DNA from: an uncultured Cytophagales bacterium
GTDB taxonomy: Bacteria > Bacteroidota > Bacteroidia > Cytophagales > Thermoflexibacteraceae
NCBI GenBank assembly: GCA_938039675.1
Contig: CALHUI010000014.1
Coordinates: 206,891-270,890, forward strand
Length of the DNA stretch: 64,000 nucleotides
Direction: 5' to 3'
Numbering within the stretch: the stretch's first letter is position 1; each line of letters starts with the position of its first letter. The notes under the pieces were generated by a model. It saw only the letters and a program-made list of their open reading frames with translations. It did no database searches and was not told where the DNA came from. Made by a program: the position numbers and the translations under genes. Below are positions 1 through 9,071 of this stretch, in pieces.

Positions 1-74
1 TGAGCAACGATTGAGCGCAGCGCACTTTTTACTGATATTTAACAGAGTAAAAATTGTACTTTATTAAGACAACT

Positions 75-614
75 TCATTGGGTCGGTGGCTGTTTTACCG
101 GTGGCGTTTTCTTAAAAAATATCCCTAAAGCCATACCGATGACCAAGCCGATAGCAGCCATTTTAATCCACTCGTCTAAGGCAATATCGGAGGCTGTGAT
201 ACTATTTACCGCTTGCAGATTGCTTTCATATACTGCTTTGCCGAACTGCTCTACCATAACAGCCTGATTGCTTGTCATCCATTTAGTCAGATTGGCCTTG
301 TGCGCGGTCAGCATATCAGGCATGATGTAGGCCAATAATACATATATAAGCACGGCATAAAAAGCAGCGGCAAATACGGCGGTTAATGCCCCCAGAAACA
401 CCCCTTGCCAACCGTGTAACCAGCCTTCCATGTGTTTCATGCGGAAATACCACAGACCGCCCATCAGTACCATAGCATACAGCGGCATAAACATGAGTTT
501 GTACTGCCCGAAAGGATTTAACCCAAAAGCATATAACAATATCAAAAACAGGCAGATAACCAAGGCAGCAACAATGCCCGTTAGCAATGCCGTTTGAAGA
601 AGTTTTTGTCTCAT
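75..614 (-). CDS. DUF4199-like four-helix membrane protein
   Basis: A 179-residue inner-membrane protein of unknown function. Three hydrophobic helices fall at about residues 8-31, 39-57 and 69-97; a polar stretch follows and a fourth helix lies at about 148-168. The tail is short, basic and proline-rich. Size, helix layout and the FGLNPFG and GWLHGWQG segments resemble the DUF4199 proteins common in Bacteroidota; this is family recognition by eye. The reading frame stays open further upstream, but a longer protein would run into lgt on the other strand. The ATG at 614 leaves a normal 49-bp divergent spacer and starts just before the first helix, so it is preferred. Confidence 0.75.
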   Translation of the reverse strand: MRQKLLQTALLTGIVAALVICLFLILLYAFGLNPFGQYKLMFMPLYAMVLMGGLWYFRMKHMEGWLHGWQGVFLGALTAVFAAAFYAVLIYVLLAYIMPDMLTAHKANLTKWMTSNQAVMVEQFGKAVYESNLQAVNSITASDIALDEWIKMAAIGLVIGMALGIFFKKTPPVKQPPTQ

Positions 615-650
615 ACGCAAAACTACATATTCTTTTGGGTTTGGTTTTTC

Positions 651-658
651 TATCTTTG
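651..658 (+). promoter_or_regulatory. Probable -7 box of lgt
   Basis: TATCTTTG matches the Bacteroidota -7 consensus TAnnTTTG exactly and ends 5 nt before the lgt ATG. No TTG is present 19 nt upstream. If it is used, the lgt mRNA would be leaderless or nearly so. Confidence 0.4.
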
Positions 659-663
659 CCCGT

Positions 664-1473
664 ATGGAATTACTTGCATCGCTTGCATTTATTGACTGGA
701 ATGCAGACCCTGAGATTGTTTCACTGGGGCCATTTACTATCCGTTGGTACGGACTTTTGTTTGCGCTGGGCTTTTTTGTAGGCCAATTTATCATGGCGCG
801 CATCTATAAACTGGAAGGCAAACCCGAAGCCGACCTTGAAAAGCTCATGCTCTACATGATTGTTTCTACGGTAGCAGGCGCACGGCTGGGGCACTGTCTG
901 TTTTATCAGCCCGACTACTACCTTGCCCACCCGATAGATATCCTCAAAGTATGGGAAGGCGGGCTTGCCAGCCACGGGGCAACCATCGGCATATTGCTTG
1001 GCTTGTGGCTTTATACCCGCAAGCACCCCGACCAACCGTACATGTGGCTGCTCGACCGCATCGTGATTGTAGTGGCTCTCGGCGGCGGTTTCATTCGCTT
1101 AGGCAACCTGATGAACTCGGAAATTATCGGCAGCCCAACCAATGTGCCTTGGGCATTTATCTTCCATAAAGTAGATGAAGTACCTCGTCATCCGGCACAA
1201 CTTTATGAGGCCATTTCCTGCTTCCTGTTGTTTGCCGCGCTCTATTTGAGTTATAATCAAACCAAAGAAAAAACACCAACGGGCAGACTGTTTGGGCTGT
1301 TCGTATGGGTACTTTTCAGCCTGCGTATTGCGTACGAATTTTTCAAAGAGAACCAAGTACCGTTTGAAGATGCGCTGCCGCTGAATATGGGGCAAATACT
1401 CAGCATCCCGCTTGTACTGATTGGACTGTGGATTTACATCCGTTCTTTTCAGTCCAAACCTACTACTGCCTGA
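664..1473 (+). CDS. lgt: Prolipoprotein diacylglyceryl transferase
   Basis: Transfers a diacylglyceryl group from phosphatidylglycerol to the lipobox cysteine of prelipoproteins, the first step of lipoprotein maturation in the inner membrane. The 269-residue length and multi-helix profile fit the family. Recognisable signatures are the conserved histidine loop SHGATIG (residues 103-109), the Lgt signature GGFIRLGNLMNSE (about 141-153, containing the conserved Arg and Asn) and HPAQLYEA (176-183). The ATG sits 5 nt behind a TAnnTTTG box. Its likely substrates within this window are the FKBP lipoprotein (ending at 41133) and the OmpA lipoprotein (58615). Assignment is firm. Confidence 0.97.
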   Translation: MELLASLAFIDWNADPEIVSLGPFTIRWYGLLFALGFFVGQFIMARIYKLEGKPEADLEKLMLYMIVSTVAGARLGHCLFYQPDYYLAHPIDILKVWEGGLASHGATIGILLGLWLYTRKHPDQPYMWLLDRIVIVVALGGGFIRLGNLMNSEIIGSPTNVPWAFIFHKVDEVPRHPAQLYEAISCFLLFAALYLSYNQTKEKTPTGRLFGLFVWVLFSLRIAYEFFKENQVPFEDALPLNMGQILSIPLVLIGLWIYIRSFQSKPTTA

Positions 1474-1525
1474 AATTGGCAAAACATTTGAACCTTAGTT
1501 TTCACTCAACTTACCTATCGTGAAC

Positions 1526-2113
1526 ATGAATCGTCTGATTAAAACCTTTTCAATCCTGACTTTCCTATTGGTCGCTGCCTTCTTGCATGCACAGGCTCAA
1601 TCCGTCAATATTACGCCGGAACGCAAACGTGCCATAGACTCGCTGGCATTAGAAAAAGTACGCGACCTGAGCAAATATATCAGCATCATTGGCGATAAAG
1701 CCACATCAATGACAGAATCGCAGCGCGTAATTGAGCGCACGATGGAACTGTTTATGGAAGGTGCGCAAATGGGCGTATCTTCGTTGAACCGCAAAGGGGT
1801 ACGGTATTATCCCGTTCAAAAATACTTGGAACGCCTGCGTGCATTGAACTATCAGCGCATAAATATTGAGTGGTATAACATTCAGTATATCAGCGACTTG
1901 GTACAACAACCCGATGGCAAATTCGTAGGCGTTATCACCATCTATCAACGATTTGAAGGCTTAATGGAAGACGGTATGCGCTATGTGGACGTAACCAAAA
2001 AAGATATTACCGTTTATGTAGAGCGTAAGCAGCAGCAAATTGGTGGCCGCCTAATAGGCTTCTGGGATGTTCTTTTGGGCGACATTAAGGTTACTGAAAC
2101 TAAGCGCGGTTAA
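1526..2113 (+). CDS. Secreted protein of unknown function
   Basis: About 195 residues with a clear N-terminal signal peptide (basic MNRLIK, hydrophobic core, probable cleavage after the AQA region near residue 24). The mature part is mixed alpha/beta and ends in a strand-rich section with TIYQRFEGLMEDGMRY. I do not recognise a family. A GTG two codons upstream (1520) is an alternative start; the ATG is preferred because it leads straight into the signal peptide. It is followed by a second secreted unknown with a one-base TAATG stop/start overlap, so the two are probably translated together and may act together outside the cytoplasm. Confidence 0.75.
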   Translation: MNRLIKTFSILTFLLVAAFLHAQAQSVNITPERKRAIDSLALEKVRDLSKYISIIGDKATSMTESQRVIERTMELFMEGAQMGVSSLNRKGVRYYPVQKYLERLRALNYQRINIEWYNIQYISDLVQQPDGKFVGVITIYQRFEGLMEDGMRYVDVTKKDITVYVERKQQQIGGRLIGFWDVLLGDIKVTETKRG

Positions 2114-2955
2114 TGATTACCCGTTGTTTTGTATTTATTTGCCTTGCAGGGCTGACAGTAGCCGGCAGCAATAAGCTCTGTGCACAAAAAATTGCTGCTG
2201 GCGATATGATAGACCTGTACGCTGCCACCAAGCAGTTGTCGCAGTTTATCAAACGTTTTAACAACGAAGAAGACCGCCAAGGCATTGCCTACGACCCCAC
2301 AAGCAAATTGTACCGCGAGCCTGAACAGCGCAAACAATACCTGAAATTACTGTTTGACGAACAAAGTATAACCATTCCGCAAAGCCTTCGCACAAGTTTT
2401 ATTGCCGATGTTACCCGAAAAGAGCGCCCTGTATTCCTCGATTTTTTTGCAGGCGAATGGTTTGCAGAAGTGAAAATATCGGTTAGCTATAACGGGAAAG
2501 AAGAAGAAGCCATTTTATTTATGGCATTGGAAAAAGCTGGACAGGGCTACAAATGGGTGATAAACCGCATGTACTTTCGTCCCTATGCGCCGTACATCAG
2601 GCAAACAACCAAAAACCCCAACAACTTTCTGCATCCACAAAGCCATGAGCTGGGTTTTATGAACCTGAACAGGGTTTTTGAGTCGCCCGCAACAGCCGAG
2701 GATTACACGTCTAAAGACTACCGTTCGCCCGACTATCTGGATATTTTCATGTACGATTTGCGGCGCGGAGTCATTAAGTTCATTACTGTTAATGACACTC
2801 GTTTCCATTTTTTTCAAATCAAAGGCTGGTATTTCGAGGTAGCCAATTTCAACCGTCCGGGACTAAACAGTGGCTGGCTGATTAACAATCTGGTACAATT
2901 GCCGCCCGAACAAAAAAATGTGATGCTGAGTTACATTTACCGCGAAAACCGATAG
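2113..2955 (+). CDS. Secreted protein of unknown function, coupled to the preceding gene
   Basis: 280 residues with a signal peptide (MITRCFVFICLAGLTVAG, cleavage probably near the CAQ at about residue 25). The body is rich in aromatic residues, with several Tyr/Phe-rich strands such as FFQIKGWYFEVANF, which suggests a periplasmic or surface beta domain. No cysteine pattern or catalytic motif is recognisable. The start codon shares one base with the stop of the upstream gene (TAATG), and menA begins 9 nt after its stop, so the three genes and perhaps lgt form one transcription unit. Function unknown. Confidence 0.75.
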   Translation: MITRCFVFICLAGLTVAGSNKLCAQKIAAGDMIDLYAATKQLSQFIKRFNNEEDRQGIAYDPTSKLYREPEQRKQYLKLLFDEQSITIPQSLRTSFIADVTRKERPVFLDFFAGEWFAEVKISVSYNGKEEEAILFMALEKAGQGYKWVINRMYFRPYAPYIRQTTKNPNNFLHPQSHELGFMNLNRVFESPATAEDYTSKDYRSPDYLDIFMYDLRRGVIKFITVNDTRFHFFQIKGWYFEVANFNRPGLNSGWLINNLVQLPPEQKNVMLSYIYRENR

Positions 2956-2964
2956 TTTCGCATT

Positions 2965-3876
2965 ATGAGTACATCGGTTAAGGCATGGATTAGCGCATTT
3001 CGCCTGCGCACGTTGCCGCTGGCACTGGCAAGCATCTTTTTGGGCAGTTGGCTTGCGGCAGCAGACAATGGCTTCCGTCAGGAAGTATTAGTTTTATGCG
3101 CACTCACGACTGTTCTGTTGCAAATCCTTTCCAATTTAGCCAATGACTACGGCGATTCCGTTCATGGTGCAGATTTGGTAAAAGAGCGCCAAGGCCCTTC
3201 GCGCGCCGTGCAGTCGGGCAAAATCAGCCTTGCCGACATGAAACGCGGTGTGATAATTTGCGGTGTACTGGCTTTTATTTCGGGTTTAACGTTGCTTTAC
3301 GCAGCGTTTGGCGGCTTGCAACAGGCTTTCTGGATTTTTCTGCTGTTGGGACTTGCTGCCATTGCAGCGGCCGTAACCTATACTGCCGGAGCAAGACCCT
3401 ACGGATATGCCGGCTTGGGCGATATTTCCGTGCTGATATTTTTTGGATGGGTGGGCGTAATAGGTACTTACTACCTCCACACGCTGCAATTCAATGCAAT
3501 TTTGTTGCTGCCGGCTACGGCCTGCGGTTTGCTAGCAACAGCTGTGCTGAATATCAATAACATCCGCGACATAGCATCTGATGCCAAAGCGGGCAAGCGC
3601 TCTATTCCCGTGCGGTTAGGGGCAGACCACGCCGTACTCTATCACTGGTTACTGCTCTTTGGCGCAGTAGGCTGTGCGCTCATCTATGCCATCCTGCTTG
3701 GCAAAGGTTTCTATCCGTTGCTGTTTCTTGGGGCTGTGCCTGCGCTTATACGCAATGGATTGGCTATCAGCCGATTGCGCAAAAAACCCTCTATTGATGC
3801 CTACCTGAAGCAGATGGCACTTAGCACGCTGCTTTTTGTAACGATGCTGGGCATTGGTGTTTATCTGGCAAAATAA
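2965..3876 (+). CDS. menA: 1,4-dihydroxy-2-naphthoate polyprenyltransferase
   Basis: UbiA-superfamily enzyme that prenylates 1,4-dihydroxy-2-naphthoate in the membrane to give demethylmenaquinone, the committed membrane step of vitamin K2 synthesis. 303 residues with eight or nine hydrophobic helices. The two Mg-pyrophosphate-binding motifs are visible: NLANDYGD (about residues 57-64) and NNIRDIASDAKAGK (about 197-210, the form typical of MenA rather than UbiA). The N-terminal AFRLRTLPLA segment is also typical of MenA. It is the last gene of a four-gene plus-strand run and faces the C69 peptidase gene convergently. No other men gene is in the window. Confidence 0.93.
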   Translation: MSTSVKAWISAFRLRTLPLALASIFLGSWLAAADNGFRQEVLVLCALTTVLLQILSNLANDYGDSVHGADLVKERQGPSRAVQSGKISLADMKRGVIICGVLAFISGLTLLYAAFGGLQQAFWIFLLLGLAAIAAAVTYTAGARPYGYAGLGDISVLIFFGWVGVIGTYYLHTLQFNAILLLPATACGLLATAVLNINNIRDIASDAKAGKRSIPVRLGADHAVLYHWLLLFGAVGCALIYAILLGKGFYPLLFLGAVPALIRNGLAISRLRKKPSIDAYLKQMALSTLLFVTMLGIGVYLAK

Positions 3877-3959
3877 CACGGCATTTCGGAATAAAATAAA
3901 CCAACAGTGCCTCAACAGTACAACATTACAAAACAGAGAAGGCAACCAGTGCGACAGCT

Positions 3960-5192
3960 TTAAATCTTTTTCAAGCAATCCTGTATCCATTGCTGCACTA
4001 TTTGCAGTGCTTCGCCGGTAAGCTCAGGCAGTTTTTCAGGCGGATATTGTAGGTATTTTTCCAGAATGACCGATTGGACATGCTGTCTTTCTGGCTCAAT
4101 CAGCGCACGCCGTTTGCAGTAATCAACGTTAATGCGTCTTTGCAACTCTTCTGCCTGCCACCACAGCGACCCATCGGGTGCGGCAGCGGGTGTCAGCAAA
4201 TGTTTGGGCACTTGTGCGCCAAAGAAAAAAGGAATAAAAACAGATACACAAGGATTAGAAGTACCTGTCAGCCAGACAGTTGGCGGCTTATCTGCACTGA
4301 CTTCCGCAACCATGCTGCCCGTAGTGCGGCTGGGATTGAGCAAACCTGTGGGGTGCATACAAATATCTGCCGTTGTTGCTTGGGGAGGTTTAAACTGCGG
4401 ATGCGGCAGATGATGCGTGGCCATAAAATCAAAGCAGTGTGCCGCCGTAATACGCCCTTGATGCGTTGCAAGCAGTCCTTTGGTACATGCCTGACGCACC
4501 TTACCCCTGCCAACCGTTGTATAAAGCCAATCACTGAAAGCGCGGCTGAAATCAAACGGCTGTTTGCCGTTCCACCACCCTTTGGCACGCGCAAAAGAGG
4601 CAGCGTGTTCACTTATCACATCAGCATCAGCCCCTATGCTCAGGCGGTTGGAAATGGTATGATACGTGTGAACTTGGCAATACGCCCAGTGCCTATCGGC
4701 CGTTTCCAGCACATAGGCTTGGCAGGCATCGGCAATCAGGAAACTGTTGTGGTAATAAAACGACCGGTTGCGATAGCCTCCGCAGGCATCCTGCCCGTAT
4801 GTTTCCAGCAGGTTAATGATACAATGCAGGGCTTCCCGCGCGGTTTTCGTACGTTCCAATGCCAACCGCAACATATCCATACCCGTTAATCCCGTATTTT
4901 GTTTTTTAATTTTGACCCGTGTAAATACCGCCTCATTGCCAATGGCTACTCCCCATTCATTCACGCCCATTTCTGCGCCCCACATCTGAAACGGTCGGGA
5001 AAGAATGCCGGCATAGGTTTCCGCTGCCTGCGGAATACTGATAAAGGTTGTTTGGCAGGTTTTACTCTGCCATGTTTGGCGTGGCAACAGCGTAATTGCC
5101 TGTGCCTCATCGGGTTCACGGTCAGAGTTTTTGGCCAAAACAGTGCTGCCGTTGGCAGTAACCGCAGGCAGCGCAACAAGGGTATCGCACAT
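3960..5192 (-). CDS. Secernin-like C69 family peptidase
   Basis: 410-residue Ntn-hydrolase-fold protein related to peptidase family C69 and secernins. It begins MCDTLVA: removal of Met1 (or a short propeptide) would expose Cys2 as the N-terminal nucleophile. The family hallmark continues with VLAKNSDREPDEAQ (residues 18-31), and WGAEMGVNEWGVAIGNEAVF (about 70-89) matches the secernin core. There is no signal peptide, so it is probably cytoplasmic. Dipeptidase-type amide hydrolysis is the family activity; the substrate here is unknown. The start is fixed by the need for Cys at position 2. Confidence 0.85.
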   Translation of the reverse strand: MCDTLVALPAVTANGSTVLAKNSDREPDEAQAITLLPRQTWQSKTCQTTFISIPQAAETYAGILSRPFQMWGAEMGVNEWGVAIGNEAVFTRVKIKKQNTGLTGMDMLRLALERTKTAREALHCIINLLETYGQDACGGYRNRSFYYHNSFLIADACQAYVLETADRHWAYCQVHTYHTISNRLSIGADADVISEHAASFARAKGWWNGKQPFDFSRAFSDWLYTTVGRGKVRQACTKGLLATHQGRITAAHCFDFMATHHLPHPQFKPPQATTADICMHPTGLLNPSRTTGSMVAEVSADKPPTVWLTGTSNPCVSVFIPFFFGAQVPKHLLTPAAAPDGSLWWQAEELQRRINVDYCKRRALIEPERQHVQSVILEKYLQYPPEKLPELTGEALQIVQQWIQDCLKKI

Positions 5193-5350
5193 AATGAGGC
5201 CATAATAAGAAAAATCAGCGAATTATCCGATGATATCTATAATCATCAGCGTTCTCAAACATTCAGATATAAATCCCCATTGTCGGGAATGCAGCACAAA
5301 AACTTGACATAAGCAGTTAAGCAGATTAGAGCGCATACTTTCCAATCATT

Positions 5351-5400
5351 ACCACAAGAACAAAGAACGTAACAATCTTGTGTATGGGTGTTCTTGTGGT
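5351..5400. repeat. 12-bp perfect inverted repeat in a divergent intergenic region
   Basis: The arms accacaagaaca (5351-5362) and tgttcttgtggt (5389-5400) are perfect complements separated by 26 nt. They lie in the 271-bp gap between the divergently transcribed C69 peptidase and yggS-like genes. There is no T-run, so it does not look like a terminator. A protein-binding operator or a regulatory RNA hairpin is possible. Nothing else in this gap is recognisable except a weak -7-like TAAATTCG at 5452-5459, four nt before the yggS-like ATG. Confidence 0.5.
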
Positions 5401-5463
5401 GAAATAAAGAGCATAAAATTACACCACTACATAACTAAACTTAAAACGATATAAATTCGCTGT

Positions 5464-6111
5464 ATGATTCGCACAGAAGTTATTCATCAGGTTTTAGAAG
5501 ATTTAAAACCTTATCATGCCACGCTGGTAGCCGTTACCAAAACGCGTCCACAGGAAGATTTGCAAGCTCTATACGATTTTGGGTTGCGTATTTTTGGCGA
5601 AAACCGAGTGCAAGAAATGGTGCCTAAACACGAAGTGCTGCCTGCCGATATTCAGTGGCATCTCATCGGGCATTTGCAAACCAACAAGGTGAAATACATT
5701 GCGCCGTTTGTGGAATTGATTCATTCGGTGGACAGTTTCAAACTGTTGCAGGAAATTAACAAACAAGCAGCAAAGCACAACCGCACAATCGCCTGCCTGT
5801 TGCAAATGCACATTGCACAGGAAGAAACCAAATTCGGGTTAGACGAGCGCGAACTTTTTGCCATGCTGGAATCGCCCGAACTACCGGAACTGGAAAATAT
5901 CCGCATTGCAGGGCTGATGGGTATGGCTTCCAACACCGACGATATGGCACAAGTACGCTGCGAGTTTGCAGGCCTGCGCGAAACTTTTGAAAAATTGCGT
6001 TTTTGGCTGCCCGATATACAGGTGCTTTCTATGGGCATGAGCAATGACTACCGCATCGCATTGGAAGAAGGCAGCAATATGGTGCGCATCGGCAGCAAAT
6101 TGTTTGCATAA
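5464..6111 (+). CDS. YggS-family pyridoxal phosphate homeostasis protein
   Basis: 215-residue cytoplasmic single-domain PLP-binding protein of the YggS/PROSC (PLPBP) family, which buffers pyridoxal phosphate and affects amino-acid and keto-acid balance; it has no known catalytic reaction. Visible signatures are the AVTKTRP segment with the PLP lysine (about residues 23-29), IFGENRVQEM, the WHLIGHLQTNK motif (about 62-72), and the C-terminal SMGMSNDYRIALEEGSNMVR phosphate-binding section. It is somewhat shorter than typical members, at the C-terminal end. Monocistronic: it is divergent from the peptidase gene and convergent with comEC. Confidence 0.92.
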   Translation: MIRTEVIHQVLEDLKPYHATLVAVTKTRPQEDLQALYDFGLRIFGENRVQEMVPKHEVLPADIQWHLIGHLQTNKVKYIAPFVELIHSVDSFKLLQEINKQAAKHNRTIACLLQMHIAQEETKFGLDERELFAMLESPELPELENIRIAGLMGMASNTDDMAQVRCEFAGLRETFEKLRFWLPDIQVLSMGMSNDYRIALEEGSNMVRIGSKLFA

Positions 6112-6156
6112 AGCAGTCGGCTTAGTAATTAAGCCATTCAACACAACATTTCAAAA

Positions 6157-6190
6157 TTGGATAAAAAATCAGCAAAACTGCCTTATCCAA
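6157..6190 (-). terminator. Possible terminator of comEC
   Basis: The arms ttggataa (6157-6164) and ttatccaa (6183-6190) form an 8-bp stem. Read on the minus strand, the hairpin is followed by TTTT. It lies between the convergent ends of the yggS-like gene and comEC. The stem is AT-rich and the loop is 18 nt, so support is moderate. Confidence 0.4.
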
Positions 6191-6202
6191 AAAGTTACTT
6201 GA

Positions 6203-8326
6203 TTAATATTTCCACAAAAAGGCACCATCCAGCGAAACCGCATGGCAAGAAATACCCAATTCTGCTGCCTCCTGTTTGAGTTGGCGTGCCGTGCGGATGC
6301 TGTTGCTGCTGTCTAACACCATGTGCCGAATCTTGTGCAATTGCTCCTTGGGAATCGTTTGCAGGCTACGCAAGGCATTGTTGGCTATCAGCAGCACATC
6401 ACACGGAGGCAGTAATAAGTTACGCATGCGCTGCCGTACGTAAAATACCGTAAGGCCATTTTTTCTATAAAGAAATCCGCCCGACAAACTGCGCATAGAA
6501 ACGCGTGTATCCGCATTACCCAGCGTTGTAACAGGCATATTTTCCCAATTGATACCTCTTCTGAGCAAAAAATCGGCAAAAGCATAGCGGATTTGCTGCG
6601 GCTGTGCCAACAAACCGCTGTCTGCTTGTAGCAGACTTTGTCCCTGCCCTATCCATAAAATAGACGAGTGTCGGGCTGTATGAAAAACTGCCAGCAAGCG
6701 TTCATTCTCCTGTCGCTGCATCAGCGTAGCAATGCTTACAACAAGTGCACATGTAAAAGCCGATGTGAGCCAAAATTGCCTTCTGACAACAAAAAATACG
6801 GCAATGGAAATAATTGCACCATAAATAGCTATCAACTCCGCCTGATTGATATACAATGCTTTGATTGTCGAAAAAGGCAGCGATTCTACCATGAAAGCCA
6901 AATAATTATTCAACCAAACCAACCATTTGAGCATCCATCCCAACAGTTCTGTCAAAAAACTATTCCAAGAAAAAAACAATACTGCCAGCCCGCTACTCAA
7001 AATAAGAAAGGCTAACGGAATGGCAAACAGATTGGACAGCAGGAAGTAATTGGGGAACTGATGGAAATAATACATCCCCAGAGCGAAAGTAGCCAATTGC
7101 GCCGCCACCGATACACACATGATTTGCCAGATTCTGTCTGTCAGCCAATAACGGGACTCCCAAAGGCAATAAAAGCGCGGGTAAAAGTACATGATACCGG
7201 CCACAGCGGCATAGGACAACTGAAAACCTACCTGAAACAACATCAGCGGGTCATATGCCAGTAAAATAACCGCCGAGAGTGCCAGCGTATTGAACGAGGA
7301 ATTGCGCCGCCCGAACAGCAACTGCCCCACGTTGAGTAGCGAAAACATCAACGCCGCCCGCATAACCGAAGGAGAAAGCCCTGTAATAAGTGCATAACCC
7401 CACAGTACAACCAATACAACACCCACAAAAACATATTTGCCTTGCGGATGATTTTGCAAAGGCTTCAACACAAAGCCCAGAATGGTGAACAGAATACCCA
7501 CATGCAGTCCGGAAACTGCCAGCACGTGCATAATGCCCGCAGCCGAATAAGCGCGCAGCAAGGTCTCATCCAACTCATCCTTCAGGCCGATAATGAGTGC
7601 CGATGCCAGCCCTGCTTCCATAGGGCTGTTCATGGCCTGTTCCAGCGTGTGGTCTGCCCATTTTTGTATGCGCAGCGCCAAACCGCGCAAACCGAATGAG
7701 GGCTCATGGGGCAACAACTGCCATTGCCCTACTTTTATAAAGTGCTGATAGGCAATGCCTTTGTTGCGCATCAGTTGCCTGTAATCAAAACCGTCAGGAT
7801 TTTTAGGCGGCTCAATCGGTTGCGGTGCACCTGCGATGAGCAATCGGTTGCCATAGCTTAAAAGTCCCAAGTTAGCACTGTCGGCTTGTACAGAAAGTTG
7901 CACTTTGGCATTGGCAGGCAACCACCCCCTGTCGGTTTTTATACGCACCAATTGCACGGTTAAGTTGCGGTTGCCTTTGGCATTTGGCTTCACAGGAGAA
8001 ATAACATCTGCCTCATATGCCTTCACAAGGCTGTCCGGCACATGCAGGCTTATGCACTCGTGAGGCTCAACTTGCCACATACGCAGTGCACCAAAGCTAA
8101 AAAAGGCTATGTAAACACTTACCGTCGCCCCTATGTAAAACAGGTTAGCTGCACGCGCACGACGCATAACCAACCTGTAAAACCATAAATATGCAATAAC
8201 GGCTGTGGCAAAAGTGCCAGCATACCATATACCCGCAGGCATATATCGGGCACATATGATGCCTGCAATCACAAGCAATGCCACCCGTAGAAAAGGCAAG
8301 CTCTCCCAGTTGCTCTTAAATACCAT
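6203..8326 (-). CDS. comEC: ComEC/Rec2-family DNA uptake channel protein
   Basis: 707-residue polytopic inner-membrane protein of the ComEC/Rec2 family, which moves single-stranded DNA across the cytoplasmic membrane in naturally competent bacteria. Order: N-terminal helices (about residues 10-90), a DUF4131-like soluble region (about 90-240), then the competence core starting with AAGIMHVLAVSGLHVGILF (about 265-283) and roughly eight more helices to about residue 540. The C-terminal 150 residues are soluble but I cannot see the metallo-beta-lactamase HxHxDH motif that many Gram-positive ComEC proteins carry there. No other competence gene is nearby. Family firm; a role in transformation is inferred. 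Confidence 0.87.
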   Translation of the reverse strand: MVFKSNWESLPFLRVALLVIAGIICARYMPAGIWYAGTFATAVIAYLWFYRLVMRRARAANLFYIGATVSVYIAFFSFGALRMWQVEPHECISLHVPDSLVKAYEADVISPVKPNAKGNRNLTVQLVRIKTDRGWLPANAKVQLSVQADSANLGLLSYGNRLLIAGAPQPIEPPKNPDGFDYRQLMRNKGIAYQHFIKVGQWQLLPHEPSFGLRGLALRIQKWADHTLEQAMNSPMEAGLASALIIGLKDELDETLLRAYSAAGIMHVLAVSGLHVGILFTILGFVLKPLQNHPQGKYVFVGVVLVVLWGYALITGLSPSVMRAALMFSLLNVGQLLFGRRNSSFNTLALSAVILLAYDPLMLFQVGFQLSYAAVAGIMYFYPRFYCLWESRYWLTDRIWQIMCVSVAAQLATFALGMYYFHQFPNYFLLSNLFAIPLAFLILSSGLAVLFFSWNSFLTELLGWMLKWLVWLNNYLAFMVESLPFSTIKALYINQAELIAIYGAIISIAVFFVVRRQFWLTSAFTCALVVSIATLMQRQENERLLAVFHTARHSSILWIGQGQSLLQADSGLLAQPQQIRYAFADFLLRRGINWENMPVTTLGNADTRVSMRSLSGGFLYRKNGLTVFYVRQRMRNLLLPPCDVLLIANNALRSLQTIPKEQLHKIRHMVLDSSNSIRTARQLKQEAAELGISCHAVSLDGAFLWKY

Positions 8327-8374
8327 TCGCCGTAGAGAGTGAATGGCTAAAGTTAAGCAACGGTAAAAATATTT

Positions 8375-9064
8375 TTATGCTGTGGCTTCTAAATTTATCA
8401 TTCGGCCGTTTTCGTCAAATTTGGCAACAATGCTCACATCGTTTTTAAGCGCTGTAACCGTATCGCCGTCTTCGCTGTATTTCAGTCCTTTGGCTGCCAA
8501 ATATTGCAGGAATGCACTGCGCTGATTCATCGGGAATAGGTTGCAGATAGCAGGAAAGATATCCGGTATAGCGCCAAGGTCTTCTTTGATTCTATTGGGT
8601 ACTCTGGCGTTGTAAACGGTCAGCAACAGTGCGGTATCTCCCCGGTTGGCAATGAAATAGCCCATTGCTTTAAACATTCCCGAAGCTATCAAACCTAATT
8701 TATGTACATCGTTTTCGGTAGCTTGGAAGCCGTGATAACGCAAAAAATCGTTGTTATGGCGCTCGCCGTATTCTTTCAACTGTCGGGCATGAGACAGCAC
8801 TGCTTTGGGAAAATTGCTGGCAGGATTTGCCCATGCATACAGCCACGCCTGAGAATCAGGAATGTAGGTGCCTATTACTTGGATAGGACATACCAGATTA
8901 CTGCCGAAAATAACATGCGCCCCCTCTGCATTCATATGCCACGGCTGATTGCCAATGATTTGATAAAAAGCGATTTGTTTTTCAAGGGCAATTGCGCCGT
9001 AGCGCTCTATCAGTTCCTGCTCGGTTTGGCAGGGTGCTGTATGCAACGGTGTGTTTACTGTCAT
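8375..9064 (-). CDS. DUF6882-like protein
   Basis: 229-residue soluble protein without signal peptide. The central block VIGTYIPDSQAWLYAWANPA (about residues 63-82), followed by a helical region with LARQ/HDLG-like spacing, resembles DUF6882 proteins, in which a strand pair ending WxWAWAN is diagnostic. Function is unknown for the family. The sequence ends in NLEATA. The ATG lies 7 nt behind a perfect TAnnTTTG box, implying a very short leader. It is transcribed towards comEC and separated from it by 48 bp, so it may be cotranscribed. Confidence 0.65.
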   Translation of the reverse strand: MTVNTPLHTAPCQTEQELIERYGAIALEKQIAFYQIIGNQPWHMNAEGAHVIFGSNLVCPIQVIGTYIPDSQAWLYAWANPASNFPKAVLSHARQLKEYGERHNNDFLRYHGFQATENDVHKLGLIASGMFKAMGYFIANRGDTALLLTVYNARVPNRIKEDLGAIPDIFPAICNLFPMNQRSAFLQYLAAKGLKYSEDGDTVTALKNDVSIVAKFDENGRMINLEATA

Positions 9065-9071
9065 TTTTGTA

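Noticed and set aside
6119..6135. ggctta/taagcc hairpin after the yggS-like gene
   Set aside because: Short stem and no T-run on either strand.
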